64,000 bases of DNA from Lachnospiraceae bacterium UBA7196 (GCA_002490835.1 DKUU01000023.1:36996-100995), one strand, 5' to 3'; counted from the stretch's first letter, positions 17,669 through 27,284 are shown. Made by a program: numbers and translations. Notes: a model not told the origin generated them from the letters alone.

Positions 17669-18613
17669 ATGAATAAAAAACTTACGACCGCTATCATGCT
17701 GACAGGTACTTCCGTCGCTGCCATCCATGGGATTAACAAAATACATACTTCTCTCTGCACGGTCAAAAATCTGCTGGACACCTCAGAAAATTTTTACTAT
17801 GAGTGGCGTTTTGGAAAAATCCGCTACCAGAGAAAGGGAAGCGGCAGCCCCCTTCTTTTCATCCATGATCTGACAGTAGGCAGTTCAAGCTATGAATATC
17901 ACCGCCTTATCAATAATCTGACAGAAAAGCACGCCGTTTATTCTTTGGACCTGTTGGGCTATGGTATGTCCGATAAACCTCCAATGACTTACACAAATAA
18001 TTTATATGAACAACTGGTTACTGATTTTATAAAGTCCGTAATTGGCAAAAAAGCTTCCGTCGTCGTAACAGGAGAGTCCGTGCCTTTCGTTATCATGGCC
18101 TGCCATAATAATCCCGATATTTTTAATAAGATTGTCTGCATCAATCCGCAGAGTCTTTACTTACAGAATCAAATTCCTTCCAAGCAGACGGACCTCTTTA
18201 AAATTTTGATTGAGACCCCTATACTTGGTACCTTTATCTATCACCTGTTTTCCAACAGGCCGGGTATCGAAAAAACTTTCTGGAAAACCTATTTCTGTGA
18301 TCGTGAAGAAGTCAAAGAAAGATATATCTATAATTATCTGGAAGCCGCCCACTTAGATGACAGTCACGCAAAATATACTTTTGCCAGCTATGTTGGTAAA
18401 TACATGAACATGAGCATTCTCCATGAACTGAAAGAAATCGATAACAGCATTCTCATGATCGGCGGAGAAAAAGAAAAAGATATCCAAACCATCATCGAAA
18501 ATTATAAATACTATAATCCCGCTATCGAAGATTGTTATATTCCAAATACAAAACATCTTCCGCAGCTTGAAGCGCCCGATGAGATTCTAGATCAGCTCCG
18601 GATGTTCTTATAA
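17669..18613 (+). CDS. Alpha/beta hydrolase with a membrane-proximal N-terminus
   Basis: A 314-residue alpha/beta-fold hydrolase. It has a short hydrophobic N-terminus (TTAIMLTGTSVAAIHGI) that may act as an uncleaved anchor. Core motifs are the oxyanion segment LLFIHDLTVGSSSYEY, the nucleophile elbow VVTGESVPFVIMAC with S in GESVP (last Gly replaced by Pro) and a C-terminal His in PNTKHLPQLEAPDEI. The substrate is unknown. It is the only rightward gene between rsmG and the two-component system, which suggests later insertion into the origin cluster. AAGAAAGGA precedes the ATG. Confidence 0.85.
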   Translation: MNKKLTTAIMLTGTSVAAIHGINKIHTSLCTVKNLLDTSENFYYEWRFGKIRYQRKGSGSPLLFIHDLTVGSSSYEYHRLINNLTEKHAVYSLDLLGYGMSDKPPMTYTNNLYEQLVTDFIKSVIGKKASVVVTGESVPFVIMACHNNPDIFNKIVCINPQSLYLQNQIPSKQTDLFKILIETPILGTFIYHLFSNRPGIEKTFWKTYFCDREEVKERYIYNYLEAAHLDDSHAKYTFASYVGKYMNMSILHELKEIDNSILMIGGEKEKDIQTIIENYKYYNPAIEDCYIPNTKHLPQLEAPDEILDQLRMFL

Positions 18614-18646
18614 CAGAAAAAGCATAAAATAATCTTCTATGATATA

Positions 18647-19357
18647 TTATAAAGGTTTCTTGCTTGCCGTTCCGGCCTTCCGGGGATACTGCTTCGGGGT
18701 CGGGCGGCATTTTTCTATTATGATCAAATTTCTCTTAATATCAGAATAAGGAAGAGTAAAAGCTCTTTGCTCCTTTACGCTTCCCCCTAAGATTTCAATA
18801 GCATGTTCCGCCTGCTCTATCTCCTCTTCATCTGTTTTATAGGAAACAAAACATCCTCCGATTTTTACATAGGGAAGACAGTATTCCGACAATGTGGAAA
18901 GATTTGCCACCGCACGGGAAACACAGAGATCAAAATGTTCCCGCATCAGGTCAGGCTTTGCAAAATCTTCCGCCCTGCCGTGAATTGCTTCTATCTGATC
19001 AAGGGAAAGCATATCTATCGTCTCCTGCAAAAAACCTATCCTTTTTTGCAAAGAGTCAAGCAGCGTTACCCGCAGATTCGGAAAGACAATCTTTAAGGGG
19101 ATACCGGGAAAGCCTGCACCGGTTCCTACGTCAAGCACAGTAAGGTCCTTTTTCAGATCAAAAACTTTTACCAGAGAAAGACTGTCAATGAAATGCTTTT
19201 TCATCACTTCGTCAAATTCCGTAATCGTTGTCAGGTTCATCACCTTATTTTTCTCAACCAGAAACGCATAATATCTTAAAAATTGATCTAACTGCTCCTC
19301 CGTTAAAGTAATGTGAAGTTCCTCTAAATCTTTCTCAAACTGCGCCGTATCTTTCAA
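18647..19357 (-). CDS. rsmG: 16S rRNA (guanine527-N7)-methyltransferase
   Basis: SAM-dependent methylation of G527 in 16S rRNA. It is 236 residues long. The family motif VLDVGTGAGFPGIPLKIV is the SAM site, and CVSRAVANLSTLSEYCLPYVK lies in the substrate region. The start codon is TTG (minus strand 19357-19355), six bases after AGGTG. It is the last gene of the rpmH-rnpA-yidD-yidC-jag-mnmE-mnmG train. Its 3' end runs against the rightward hydrolase gene with no obvious terminator in the 33-base gap. Confidence 0.95.
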   Translation of the reverse strand: MKDTAQFEKDLEELHITLTEEQLDQFLRYYAFLVEKNKVMNLTTITEFDEVMKKHFIDSLSLVKVFDLKKDLTVLDVGTGAGFPGIPLKIVFPNLRVTLLDSLQKRIGFLQETIDMLSLDQIEAIHGRAEDFAKPDLMREHFDLCVSRAVANLSTLSEYCLPYVKIGGCFVSYKTDEEEIEQAEHAIEILGGSVKEQRAFTLPYSDIKRNLIIIEKCRPTPKQYPRKAGTASKKPL

Positions 19358-19377
19358 AATAACACCTGTTACCCTTT

Positions 19378-21297
19378 CTAAGCCTTTTTATCCTTATGAC
19401 TCTCCAAATAAACGAGCAGCACCGAAATATCTGCCGGCGATACTCCCGATATCCTTGAGGCCTGCCCCACGGAAACGGGCCTGTAAGCGATCAGTTTCTG
19501 CCTTGCTTCCAATCGCAGACTTCCCACATCGTTATAATCCAAATCCGCAGGAATTTTGCGTTTCTCCATTTTCTTATAATGTTCTACCTGCTTTAACTGT
19601 CTGTCAATATAACCCTCATATTTGACCTCAATCTCCACCTGCTCTTTTACATCCGCAGAAAGGGACTTTCTTTCGGGATCAATCTCTGAAAGTACTTCAT
19701 AACTAAGCTCCGGCCGGCAGATCAATTCAGCCATACTCGCACCAGTCTTCAAGGGCGCGCTTCCATGCGTCTTTAAAAAATCCTGAATGTTTTCCGACGC
19801 CCCTACGATTGTATTTTTTAACCGGTATATCTCTTTTTCTATCGCTTCCTTTTTTTGCAAGACAGCCTGATATGTTTCTTCAGAAACCAATCCCACTTCA
19901 TAACCGATATGACGAAGTCTGAGATCGGCATTATCCTGACGCAGCAAAAGACGGTACTCCGCCCGCGAAGTCATCATACGGTAAGGCTCAAAGTTATCTT
20001 TCGTAACAAGGTCGTCTATCAAAACGCCGATATAGGCCTGCGAACGATCCAATACGATCTGCTCCCTTCCCTGTAAAAAGAGGGATGCGTTAATCCCCGC
20101 GATCAGACCCTGTGCCGCCGCTTCCTCATAACCGCTGCTGCCGTTAAACTGTCCGCCGCTAAAAAGTCCTTCGATGTCTTTAAATTCCAAAGTCGGATCA
20201 AGCTGCTTCGGATCAATACAGTCATACTCGATCGCATAGGCGTTTCGTACGATCTTACAATGCTCTAATCCCGGCACCGTCCGGTACATAGCAAGCTGTA
20301 CGTCTTCCGGAAGAGAAGATGACATACCGCTTACATACATCTCATTGGTGTGAAGTCCTTCCGGTTCAATAAAAACCTGATGTCTGTCCTTATCGGAAAA
20401 CTTCACCACCTTATCCTCAATCGAAGGACAGTATCTGGGTCCGGTCCCTTCGATGACACCGGCATAAATAGGCGATCTGTCCAGATTCGCCCTGATAATA
20501 TCATGCGTCTTCTCATTTGTGTATGTCAGATAACAAGAAATCTGATCGATCTGCACCGTTTCCGGATCCGTGGAAAAAGAAAACGGTATCACCCGCTCGT
20601 CTCCAAACTGTTCTTCCATTTTATCAAAATCGAGGGACCTTCTGTCCATTCTGGCCGGCGTACCTGTTTTAAAACGGCGCATTTCGATTCCTAAATCTAA
20701 AAGGGAATCCGTCAGATGATTGGCTGCTTGCAGACCGTTCGGTCCTGTATAAGTAATCGCTTCCCCGCACAGACACCTCGCCTTCAAGTAAGTTCCTGTA
20801 CATAAGATCACAGCCTTACATTCATAAACAGTGCCCGTAAATGTCTTAACGCCCGTGATTTTTCTCGTCCGGTTGGAAGTCTCCGCCTTCTTTTTTTGTT
20901 CTTCCACTAACAGTTCGCAGACTTCGGCCTGTTTGATCGTCAGATGCTCCTGATTTTCCAAAACTTTACGCATTGCTCTGGAATACTCCGCCTTATCCGC
21001 CTGTGCGCGCAGGGAATGTACCGCGGGACCCTTCGATCGGTTCAGCATCTTGGACTGAATAAAAGTCTTATCGATATTTTTTCCCATCTCGCCGCCCAGC
21101 GCATCGATCTCCCGCACCAGATGTCCCTTGGATGTGCCGCCCACATTGGGATTGCAGGGCATAAGGGCAATGCTGTCCACGCTCACCGTAAAGATCACCG
21201 TCTCAAATCCAAGTCTGGCACAGGCTAAAGCAGCCTCGCATCCCGCATGACCCGCCCCTACTACACATATGTCACATACCTCTCTCAGCTCATTCAT
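19378..21297 (-). CDS. mnmG: tRNA uridine-5-carboxymethylaminomethyl(34) synthesis protein MnmG (GidA)
   Basis: FAD-dependent partner of MnmE; together they modify U34 of several tRNAs using methylene-THF. It is 639 residues long, the full length. The dinucleotide-binding motif is VVGAGHAGCEAALACARLG at the N-terminus. The family signatures MPCNPNVGGTSKGHLVREIDALGG and LFSGGQFNGSSGYEEAAAQG are present. The gene directly follows mnmE (14-base gap), as in most Firmicutes. Confidence 0.97.
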   Translation of the reverse strand: MNELREVCDICVVGAGHAGCEAALACARLGFETVIFTVSVDSIALMPCNPNVGGTSKGHLVREIDALGGEMGKNIDKTFIQSKMLNRSKGPAVHSLRAQADKAEYSRAMRKVLENQEHLTIKQAEVCELLVEEQKKKAETSNRTRKITGVKTFTGTVYECKAVILCTGTYLKARCLCGEAITYTGPNGLQAANHLTDSLLDLGIEMRRFKTGTPARMDRRSLDFDKMEEQFGDERVIPFSFSTDPETVQIDQISCYLTYTNEKTHDIIRANLDRSPIYAGVIEGTGPRYCPSIEDKVVKFSDKDRHQVFIEPEGLHTNEMYVSGMSSSLPEDVQLAMYRTVPGLEHCKIVRNAYAIEYDCIDPKQLDPTLEFKDIEGLFSGGQFNGSSGYEEAAAQGLIAGINASLFLQGREQIVLDRSQAYIGVLIDDLVTKDNFEPYRMMTSRAEYRLLLRQDNADLRLRHIGYEVGLVSEETYQAVLQKKEAIEKEIYRLKNTIVGASENIQDFLKTHGSAPLKTGASMAELICRPELSYEVLSEIDPERKSLSADVKEQVEIEVKYEGYIDRQLKQVEHYKKMEKRKIPADLDYNDVGSLRLEARQKLIAYRPVSVGQASRISGVSPADISVLLVYLESHKDKKA

Positions 21298-21311
21298 ATA
21301 TCATTTCCTCT

Positions 21312-22733
21312 TTATTTTCCCATACAAAACTCCGCAAAAATTTTATTCACCAGATCCTCCCCGACCTCTACCCCAAGAATCCTTCCCAACGAAGCATAGG
21401 CGCTCATCAAATCAATGGAATAAAAATCTTCCGGCATATGAGCATCCAGACTTTTCTTTACCTGATGCATACTCTCTAAAGCATCCGCAATTGCTTCCTT
21501 ATGCCTGATATTCGTAATATAAAGTTCATCTTCCGAAACGATTTTTCCATGAAGAAAATCTTCTTCGATCAGATTCTTTAAAGCTTCCAAGCCTTTTTTT
21601 TCTTTGGCGGAGATTCGCAACAAAGAAATATCTTTCTCTTCTATAAATTGACTGTTATGGTCAAATACACTTGCATAGAAACCTTCTATTGCCTTTTTGT
21701 CGGTTACTTCCTGAAGATCAGATTTATTCAAAAGGATGATGGTCTTTTTTCCTTCGATCAACTTTAAGATAGCTTCATCATTTTCATCAAGCGCCTCAGA
21801 AGAATCGATCACATAGAGGATGAGATCGGCTTCTTTTATTGTTTTCTTAGCCTTTTCCACCCCAATTTTTTCGACGGTATCTTCCGTATCTCTGATACCG
21901 GCCGTATCCGTAATATTTAAGGTGATATCTCCAAAACGGATCGTTTCTTCCAGCGTATCTCTGGTCGTACCGGCAATATCGGTGACAATAGCCCGGTCCT
22001 GCCCCATCAGCAGATTCAATAAGGAAGACTTCCCGACATTCGGCTTTCCTACAATGACAGTGCGGATCCCTTCTTTTAAAATTCTTCCGTCATCCGCAGT
22101 CAGCAAAAGTTTCTCCAACTCTTCTGTGATACGAAACACCTGATCCGAGAGTTTTTGCTCATATCCTTCCAGACTGATATGCTCAGGATCATCCAAAGCT
22201 GACTCGATAAAAGCAATCTCATATAGAATTTGATCCCGGAGTGTTTTAATCTTTTCAGACACAGATCCTTTTAACTGATTCACGGAAGTTTTTAAGGCAA
22301 ACTCATTTTTTGCATGAATGATATCCATGACCGCTTCCGCTTTAGAAAGATCGATCCTTCCATTTAAAAAAGCACGTTTCGTAAATTCCCCCGGCTCCGC
22401 CATACGTGCACCCGCATGAAGCACTGCCGACAAAATCTTTTTCATCATCAAAGCGCCGCCATGACAGTTGATCTCCACTGTATCTTCCATGGTATAACTG
22501 TAAGGAGCTTTCATCACAGAAACCATCACTTCATCGAGGATATCCCCGTTTTCCGTAACGATAAAACCATAGTGGATCGTGTTTGCCGCATACTGGGCCA
22601 ACACATTTCTTTTCTCTTTATTCTGATAGATTTTATGAACTATGAAAACGGCTTCCTCACCGCTTACCCGGATGATGCCGATTCCCGCATCTGACACAGC
22701 GGTAGCGATCGCCGCAATTGTATCTGTCTTCAT
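21312..22733 (-). CDS. mnmE: tRNA modification GTPase MnmE (TrmE)
   Basis: GTPase and folate-binding partner of MnmG in U34 modification. It is about 473 residues long. The G1 loop is VGKPNVGKSSLLN, G2 TTRD, G3 DTAG and G4 NKSD. The invariant C-terminus is CMGK, carrying the catalytic Cys. The open frame starts at 22739, but AAAGGA is placed for the ATG at 22733 (MKTDTIAAI), which I prefer. 71 bases after the jag gene's stop. Confidence 0.97.
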   Translation of the reverse strand: MKTDTIAAIATAVSDAGIGIIRVSGEEAVFIVHKIYQNKEKRNVLAQYAANTIHYGFIVTENGDILDEVMVSVMKAPYSYTMEDTVEINCHGGALMMKKILSAVLHAGARMAEPGEFTKRAFLNGRIDLSKAEAVMDIIHAKNEFALKTSVNQLKGSVSEKIKTLRDQILYEIAFIESALDDPEHISLEGYEQKLSDQVFRITEELEKLLLTADDGRILKEGIRTVIVGKPNVGKSSLLNLLMGQDRAIVTDIAGTTRDTLEETIRFGDITLNITDTAGIRDTEDTVEKIGVEKAKKTIKEADLILYVIDSSEALDENDEAILKLIEGKKTIILLNKSDLQEVTDKKAIEGFYASVFDHNSQFIEEKDISLLRISAKEKKGLEALKNLIEEDFLHGKIVSEDELYITNIRHKEAIADALESMHQVKKSLDAHMPEDFYSIDLMSAYASLGRILGVEVGEDLVNKIFAEFCMGK

Positions 22734-22810
22734 ACGCATTTCCTTTAAAAAAGCCGACAGATTTCTGTTTCCGCCGGCTTTTTATTCTAGCAAACTAGAA
22801 TTTTCCTACA

Positions 22811-23485
22811 TTATACTTCTTCATTGTCATAACTTTTCTCAAACTTCCTATCGCTCTTTTCATAGCGCTTGAGAACCACCACCACATGCCGGAAAGGTTC
22901 TTCTCCTTCACTGTAAGTAGTTACATACTTATCATTCTGCAGGGCGGAGTGGATGATCCTTCTCTCATAAGGATTCATAGGCTCCAAAGAAACAGGCCTC
23001 TTTGTCCTCTTCACCTTATAGGAAATGTTCTTCGCCAGATTTTCCAGCGTATCCTTTCTTCTCTTACGATAATTCTCCGTATCTACCTTCACTCTAATAT
23101 AATCTTCCACATCTTTATTCACTACCAGAGATACCAGATACTGCAAAGAATCTAATGTCTGTCCTCTCTTACCGATGAGGATACCCATTTCGTCACCGGA
23201 AAGTTCAATGTCCATGGTACTCTCCGTTTCATCATATGTGACGTCGCATACCACCGTCATATTCATAGCGGCAAATACATCGTTCAAAAAGTCTTTTGCC
23301 TTATCTTCAATCGAACATTTTACCCTTACCTTAATGACGGCTGGTTTTGCGCCGAGTCCCAAAAGTCCGGACTTTCCTTCGTCTATCACTTCATATTCCA
23401 GTTTATCACTGGTCACGGTAAATTTCTGACATGCTTCCGTGATCGCGTCGTCAACAGTTTTTGCAGATACCTCTATAAAATCCAT
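22811..23485 (-). CDS. khpB: RNA-binding protein KhpB/Jag (KH plus R3H domains)
   Basis: Cytoplasmic RNA-binding protein linked in other Firmicutes to cell-envelope and division control together with KhpA. It is about 224 residues long. An N-terminal Jag_N domain (FIEVSAKTVDDAITEAC) is followed by a KH domain containing GILIGKRGQTLDSLQYL and a C-terminal R3H domain with EPMNPYERRIIHSAL. GGAGG followed by five A residues precedes ATG 23485 (MDFIEV), so the four-codon longer frame is not used. It follows yidC as in other Firmicutes. Confidence 0.95.
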   Translation of the reverse strand: MDFIEVSAKTVDDAITEACQKFTVTSDKLEYEVIDEGKSGLLGLGAKPAVIKVRVKCSIEDKAKDFLNDVFAAMNMTVVCDVTYDETESTMDIELSGDEMGILIGKRGQTLDSLQYLVSLVVNKDVEDYIRVKVDTENYRKRRKDTLENLAKNISYKVKRTKRPVSLEPMNPYERRIIHSALQNDKYVTTYSEGEEPFRHVVVVLKRYEKSDRKFEKSYDNEEV

Positions 23486-23523
23486 TTTTTCCTCCATTCT
23501 TACGCCGTTTTCAGCGCAAAATC

Positions 23524-24825
23524 CTATTTACTCTTTTTCTCGTTATATTCTCTTACCATATTTGCTTTTGCCATCATACTGCCGGGTTTTGCGTTTTTAC
23601 TGTAGTACTCTGTAGAATCTTTGACAAGCTTTTCTTTTTCTTCTTTGGAAAGTGTCTGTGTCGAAGCCTTTGAAGCAACACCCGCCTTTTTGGTGTTCAT
23701 GTTTGCGTAAGCCGCCATCTGCTGTGCCTGCGCATTCGCTTTTTCCATTTTTTTCTTCGCTTTTTCCGCATTTTGCGCGATCACTTCGTCGAGATCCATC
23801 TTATCGATGTGTTTATTGATGACAATCTGCTGAATACTTCTGACTACCGCACCGGCTACCCAGTAAAGTCCCATACCTGCGGGAAGCGTATAACAGAAAA
23901 CGGCGGACATAAGCGGCATAACCATATTCATGGTCTTCATGGACTGCATCATGGTGTTTTGCTGCTCATTATCAGAAGTCATTTCCTGCTGGGGCATAAG
24001 TTTTACATTAATCCACTGTGTCACCGCCGCCAAAACAGGAATGATAAAAGCCACTATCATCATACCGGCAGAACCAGCAGCTTTCGCTTCCCTAAAAGTA
24101 AAGGAAGGAGAATTTGACATACTTAACCCTAAAAAGTTATTGTACCTGTCAAGCAGCGTCACCGTATGATCCACATCGGCAGCAAGAGCGGAAAACTGAT
24201 CTTTCAGGCTGGCCCATTCCGCTGTGGAAGCTTTGTTTAATACATCAACAAATGTATTCTGCACATAAGTGACCACGCCGTTGGTAAAATTCTCATTTTC
24301 AAACTGCTTCGCATACATAGCGGCATTAGTAAAGCTTTTAACAAAATCCGCGCTTCCCGGCTGTTCGATCAACTTGTCCACAAGCGGAAAAAACGCTGCT
24401 TTTACCTGTCCTACATAAGCGGGAATATTATTGATCACGCGATATAGGGCAAGCAAGATAGGCATCTGAATCAAAAGCTGCACACAGCTTCCGGAAGGAG
24501 ATACACCGTATTTTGCATAAACGGCCTTAGTCTCCATATTCATCGCCATCATGGAGTCATTGTCCTTTTTGTCCTTATACTTTTTCTGAATCGCCTGCAG
24601 TTCCGGATTCATTTTTGCCGACAACTTAGAATATTTCTGCTGCTTGATGGTAAGAGGCATCAGCAAAAGATAGATCACAATCGTAAATAAAATAATAGCA
24701 AGTCCGATATTGGGAATGCCGATCTTATCGATTACATAAAAGATGCCTTCCATGATATAGCCTAACAGCTTTACGATCGGACCAAGGATTTTTCCCGTAT
24801 CCTTAGTCAATAAAATACCTGACAA
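23524..24825 (-). CDS. yidC: Membrane protein insertase YidC/OxaA
   Basis: Inserts proteins into the cytoplasmic membrane, alone or with SecYEG. It is 433 residues long with five core helices: one at the N-terminus (LAIILFTIVIYLLLMPLTIKQQKYS), then KYGVSPSGSCVQLLIQMPILLALY and later helices around MPLMSAVFCYTLPAGMGLYWVAGAV. It has a long basic C-terminal tail, as in ribosome-binding Firmicute homologues. A large extra loop (about residues 150-230) is longer than in many family members. The start codon is TTG at 24825, nine bases after AGGAGG. Confidence 0.95.
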   Translation of the reverse strand: MSGILLTKDTGKILGPIVKLLGYIMEGIFYVIDKIGIPNIGLAIILFTIVIYLLLMPLTIKQQKYSKLSAKMNPELQAIQKKYKDKKDNDSMMAMNMETKAVYAKYGVSPSGSCVQLLIQMPILLALYRVINNIPAYVGQVKAAFFPLVDKLIEQPGSADFVKSFTNAAMYAKQFENENFTNGVVTYVQNTFVDVLNKASTAEWASLKDQFSALAADVDHTVTLLDRYNNFLGLSMSNSPSFTFREAKAAGSAGMMIVAFIIPVLAAVTQWINVKLMPQQEMTSDNEQQNTMMQSMKTMNMVMPLMSAVFCYTLPAGMGLYWVAGAVVRSIQQIVINKHIDKMDLDEVIAQNAEKAKKKMEKANAQAQQMAAYANMNTKKAGVASKASTQTLSKEEKEKLVKDSTEYYSKNAKPGSMMAKANMVREYNEKKSK

Positions 24826-24861
24826 AATTTCTTACCTCCTTAAATATATGACTGCCTGATA

Positions 24862-25071
24862 TCAGGGAACAGGATCATAGCCTCCCTTAGAGAAAGGATT
24901 ACACCTGCAGATTCGATAAAATGCTAATAATCCGCCTTTTAGAGCGCCATATTTTTCCACAGCTTCCAGCCCATACTCGGAACAAGTCGGAAAATAAGGA
25001 CATTTTGTTCGTTTCATGGGTGATATATAGCTTCTGTAAAATTTTATCAGACAAATCAATATTTTTTTCAT
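24862..25071 (-). CDS. yidD: Membrane protein insertion efficiency factor YidD
   Basis: A 69-residue small protein of the YidD family. The hallmark segments are YRSYISPMKRTKCPYFPTC and YGALKGGLLAFYRICRCNPF. It assists YidC-dependent insertion and lies between rnpA and yidC. Its first base overlaps the last base of rnpA, which indicates translational coupling. Confidence 0.95.
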   Translation of the reverse strand: MKKILICLIKFYRSYISPMKRTKCPYFPTCSEYGLEAVEKYGALKGGLLAFYRICRCNPFSKGGYDPVP

Positions 25072-25439
25072 TATAAATTCTGACTTTCTTCCTCGTAAAA
25101 ATATACTTTTAAGATACGATGAAGTTTTGAAAGATGTAGTAACGCGCGCTCGATTTCAAAATACCGAACCGAAGCGGCGCTTTTTCTTGCAACGACTACT
25201 ATATCTAAACCACTATTAAATATATTTTCGTGTAGCCGGTAACTCTCTCTCACCAGTCTTGCAAAGCGGTGCCTCACTACGCTGTTGCCCACTTTTTTAC
25301 TGGCGGAAATCCCCAGTCTGTTTACGTCTTTGTTGTTTTCCAATACATACATCACCAAATATTTGTTTGCGTAACTCTTACCGTTCTCGTAAACATTCCG
25401 GAAATCGCTGTTTTTCTTCAAGGATTCGGAAAATTGCAT
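25071..25439 (-). CDS. rnpA: Ribonuclease P protein component
   Basis: Protein subunit of RNase P, needed for 5' processing of tRNA precursors. It is 122 residues long. The conserved RNR-type motif appears as KKVGNSVVRHRFARLVRESYRL, followed by the DIVVVARKSAA segment. It lies between rpmH and yidD. A small GC-rich hairpin (AGGCC/GGCCT, 25475-25494) at the end of rpmH may attenuate read-through from the strong ribosomal promoter. Confidence 0.96.
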   Translation of the reverse strand: MQFSESLKKNSDFRNVYENGKSYANKYLVMYVLENNKDVNRLGISASKKVGNSVVRHRFARLVRESYRLHENIFNSGLDIVVVARKSAASVRYFEIERALLHLSKLHRILKVYFYEEESQNL

Positions 25440-25492
25440 CTCTTATCCTTTCCTTTGACCAAATAGTTGGAAAAAGGCCACATAAATGCGGC

Positions 25493-25627
25493 CTATGCTG
25501 ATAATCTCTTTCTTCCCTTTGCGCGTCTTGCAGCTAAGACTTTTCTCCCACCTTTGGTACTCATTCTCTTTCTGAAACCGTGTACCTTTGATCTATGCCT
25601 TTTCTTCGGCTGAAATGTCATTTTCAT
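25493..25627 (-). CDS. rpmH: 50S ribosomal protein L34
   Basis: A 44-residue ribosomal protein: MKMTFQPKKRHRSKVHGF followed by the conserved RKRMSTKGGRKVLAARRAKG core and a KRLSA end. A strong AAAGGAGGTG ribosome site precedes the ATG at 25627. It is the first gene of the leftward origin operon, with a consensus promoter upstream. Strongly biased, basic composition is normal for L34. Confidence 0.97.
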   Translation of the reverse strand: MKMTFQPKKRHRSKVHGFRKRMSTKGGRKVLAARRAKGRKRLSA

Positions 25628-25706
25628 CGTTTTACACCTCCTTTACCGGACCTTATCCATTTATAAGGGCAACTTCAGTTATCATTTTTTGGAAAACAAC
25701 ATGTTG

Positions 25707-25735
25707 ATTATATATAATTAGCAGGAAAACGTCAA
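25707..25735 (-). promoter_or_regulatory. Promoter of the rpmH operon
   Basis: Read on the minus strand, TTGACG (25735-25730) and TATAAT (25712-25707) are exactly 17 bases apart. This is a near-consensus sigma-A promoter directed at rpmH, 80 bases from its start codon. Confidence 0.85.
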
Positions 25736-25846
25736 GTAAAACCGCTGATTTTTTTGATTTTTTCGCTTAAAATCTTATTTTTGCTTTCACAAATAATCCA
25801 CAATATGTTCATAACTTGTGGATAAGTAAAGTGGATAACTTATTAT

Positions 25847-25875
25847 TTGAATTTTTAAGTCATTTGTATTATTAT
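25847..25875 (+). promoter_or_regulatory. Promoter of dnaA
   Basis: TTGAAT (25847-25852) and TATTAT (25870-25875) are separated by 17 bases. The three DnaA boxes end 9 bases upstream of the -35 element, which would allow DnaA to control its own gene. Confidence 0.6.
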
Positions 25876-25919
25876 ATATGGTAGGGTAATTTCGATGTAG
25901 GGGATTAAGGTATCGTAAT

Positions 25920-27284
25920 ATGGACAATATGGGCTCTATCAGGGAAAAATGGGAAGAAATCAAGGAAACCGTCAGGAAGGAATATGAACTTACTGATGTT
26001 TCTTTTGATACCTGGGTAAAACCTCTCCAATTTCATGAATTTAATGGGGATACCGCTATTATCATAATTCCTTCCGATCAGGCTCATGCCCTTAACTATA
26101 TTTCTTCCAAATATAAGAATTTTTTTAAAGTTATCATCTCGGAAATGTTAGACCGTACTTACGATATTTCTTTTATTTTAGAAAAGGATGCGCTGAAACA
26201 GAAAAAGGACATGCTTCCCGCTGAAAAAATTTCGCATTCCGTTAATTATGAGAATGCAAATTTGAACCCTAAGTATAAATTCGATACTTTTGTCGTGGGA
26301 AGTAATAATAAATTAGCGCATTCCGCCGCTTTGGCCGTAGCAGAATCTCCGGGAGAAGTTTATAATCCTCTCTATATTTACGGCGGCGCAGGTCTTGGAA
26401 AAACACACCTGATGCACTCCATCGGTCATTTTATCTTGGAAAGAAACTCTGATATTAAAGTTCTTTATGTTACTTCTGAGAATTTTACCAATGAAGTAAT
26501 CGAAAATATCAGGAGCGGCGACGCTATCAAATTAAACAAGATGCGCGAAAAATACAGGACTGTGGATGTTCTTTTAATCGATGATATCCAATTCATCATC
26601 GGAAAAGAAAGTACGCAGGAAGAATTTTTCCACACCTTTAACACGCTTCATTCCATGAATAAACAAGTCATCCTTTCTTCCGACAGACCGCCGAAAGAAA
26701 TGGAAACTTTGGATGAAAGATTCAGATCCCGTTTTGAATGGGGCCTGATCGCGGATATACAGCCCCCTGATTATGAGACAAGAATGGCAATCCTCAAAAA
26801 ATATGCCGAATCTTATAATAAAGAATTAGATGATGAAGTATTAAATTATATTGCGGAAAACATCAAATCAAATATCAGGGAATTGGAAGGCGCTTTAAAT
26901 AAGATATTTGCCTTCTCTAAATTAAATAAAGTCGATATCAATATGGATTATGCCGAAGAAGCATTAAAAGACGTCATTTATCCTGACAAACCAAAAGAAA
27001 TGACACCGGCTCTCGTCATTGAAGTCGTAGCGGAACATTTTGGCGTTGATCCAAATGATATTACTTCAAAGAAAAGAAATTCGGAATTTGTCCTTCCAAG
27101 ACAGATCGTCATGTATTTATGCCGAAATTTGATGGACATGCCTTTGCAAAGTATTGCAAAGATTCTCGGAAAAAAGGATCACACTACCATATTGCACGGT
27201 ATCAATAAAATAAAAGAAGATATGAAAGAAAATGAGGATCTTAATAATAAGGTAGAAATCTTGAAAAAGAAAATTCTTCCCTGA
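25920..27284 (+). CDS. dnaA: Chromosomal replication initiator DnaA
   Basis: AAA+ initiator that binds DnaA boxes and opens the origin. It is 454 residues long. Domain I starts at MDNMGSIREKWEEIKE; domain II is short. Domain III has Walker A GGAGLGKTHL and Walker B VLLIDDIQFI, with an arginine-rich DERFRSRFEWG segment. Domain IV carries the DNA-binding signature KKDHTTILHGINKIK. A second in-frame ATG three codons later is possible. Boxes lie on both sides of the gene. Confidence 0.98.
   Translation: MDNMGSIREKWEEIKETVRKEYELTDVSFDTWVKPLQFHEFNGDTAIIIIPSDQAHALNYISSKYKNFFKVIISEMLDRTYDISFILEKDALKQKKDMLPAEKISHSVNYENANLNPKYKFDTFVVGSNNKLAHSAALAVAESPGEVYNPLYIYGGAGLGKTHLMHSIGHFILERNSDIKVLYVTSENFTNEVIENIRSGDAIKLNKMREKYRTVDVLLIDDIQFIIGKESTQEEFFHTFNTLHSMNKQVILSSDRPPKEMETLDERFRSRFEWGLIADIQPPDYETRMAILKKYAESYNKELDDEVLNYIAENIKSNIRELEGALNKIFAFSKLNKVDINMDYAEEALKDVIYPDKPKEMTPALVIEVVAEHFGVDPNDITSKKRNSEFVLPRQIVMYLCRNLMDMPLQSIAKILGKKDHTTILHGINKIKEDMKENEDLNNKVEILKKKILP

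Larger units (their letters stand above)
25640..25919. other. oriC part 1 (rpmH-dnaA intergenic region)
   Basis: A 280-base AT-rich spacer between divergent rpmH and dnaA. DnaA-box matches to TTATCCACA are TAATCCACA at 25794-25802 (one mismatch), a perfect box on the minus strand (TGTGGATAA, 25817-25825) and AGTGGATAA at 25830-25838 (one mismatch). The boxes lie just upstream of the dnaA promoter, so they may also autoregulate dnaA. Confidence 0.8.
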
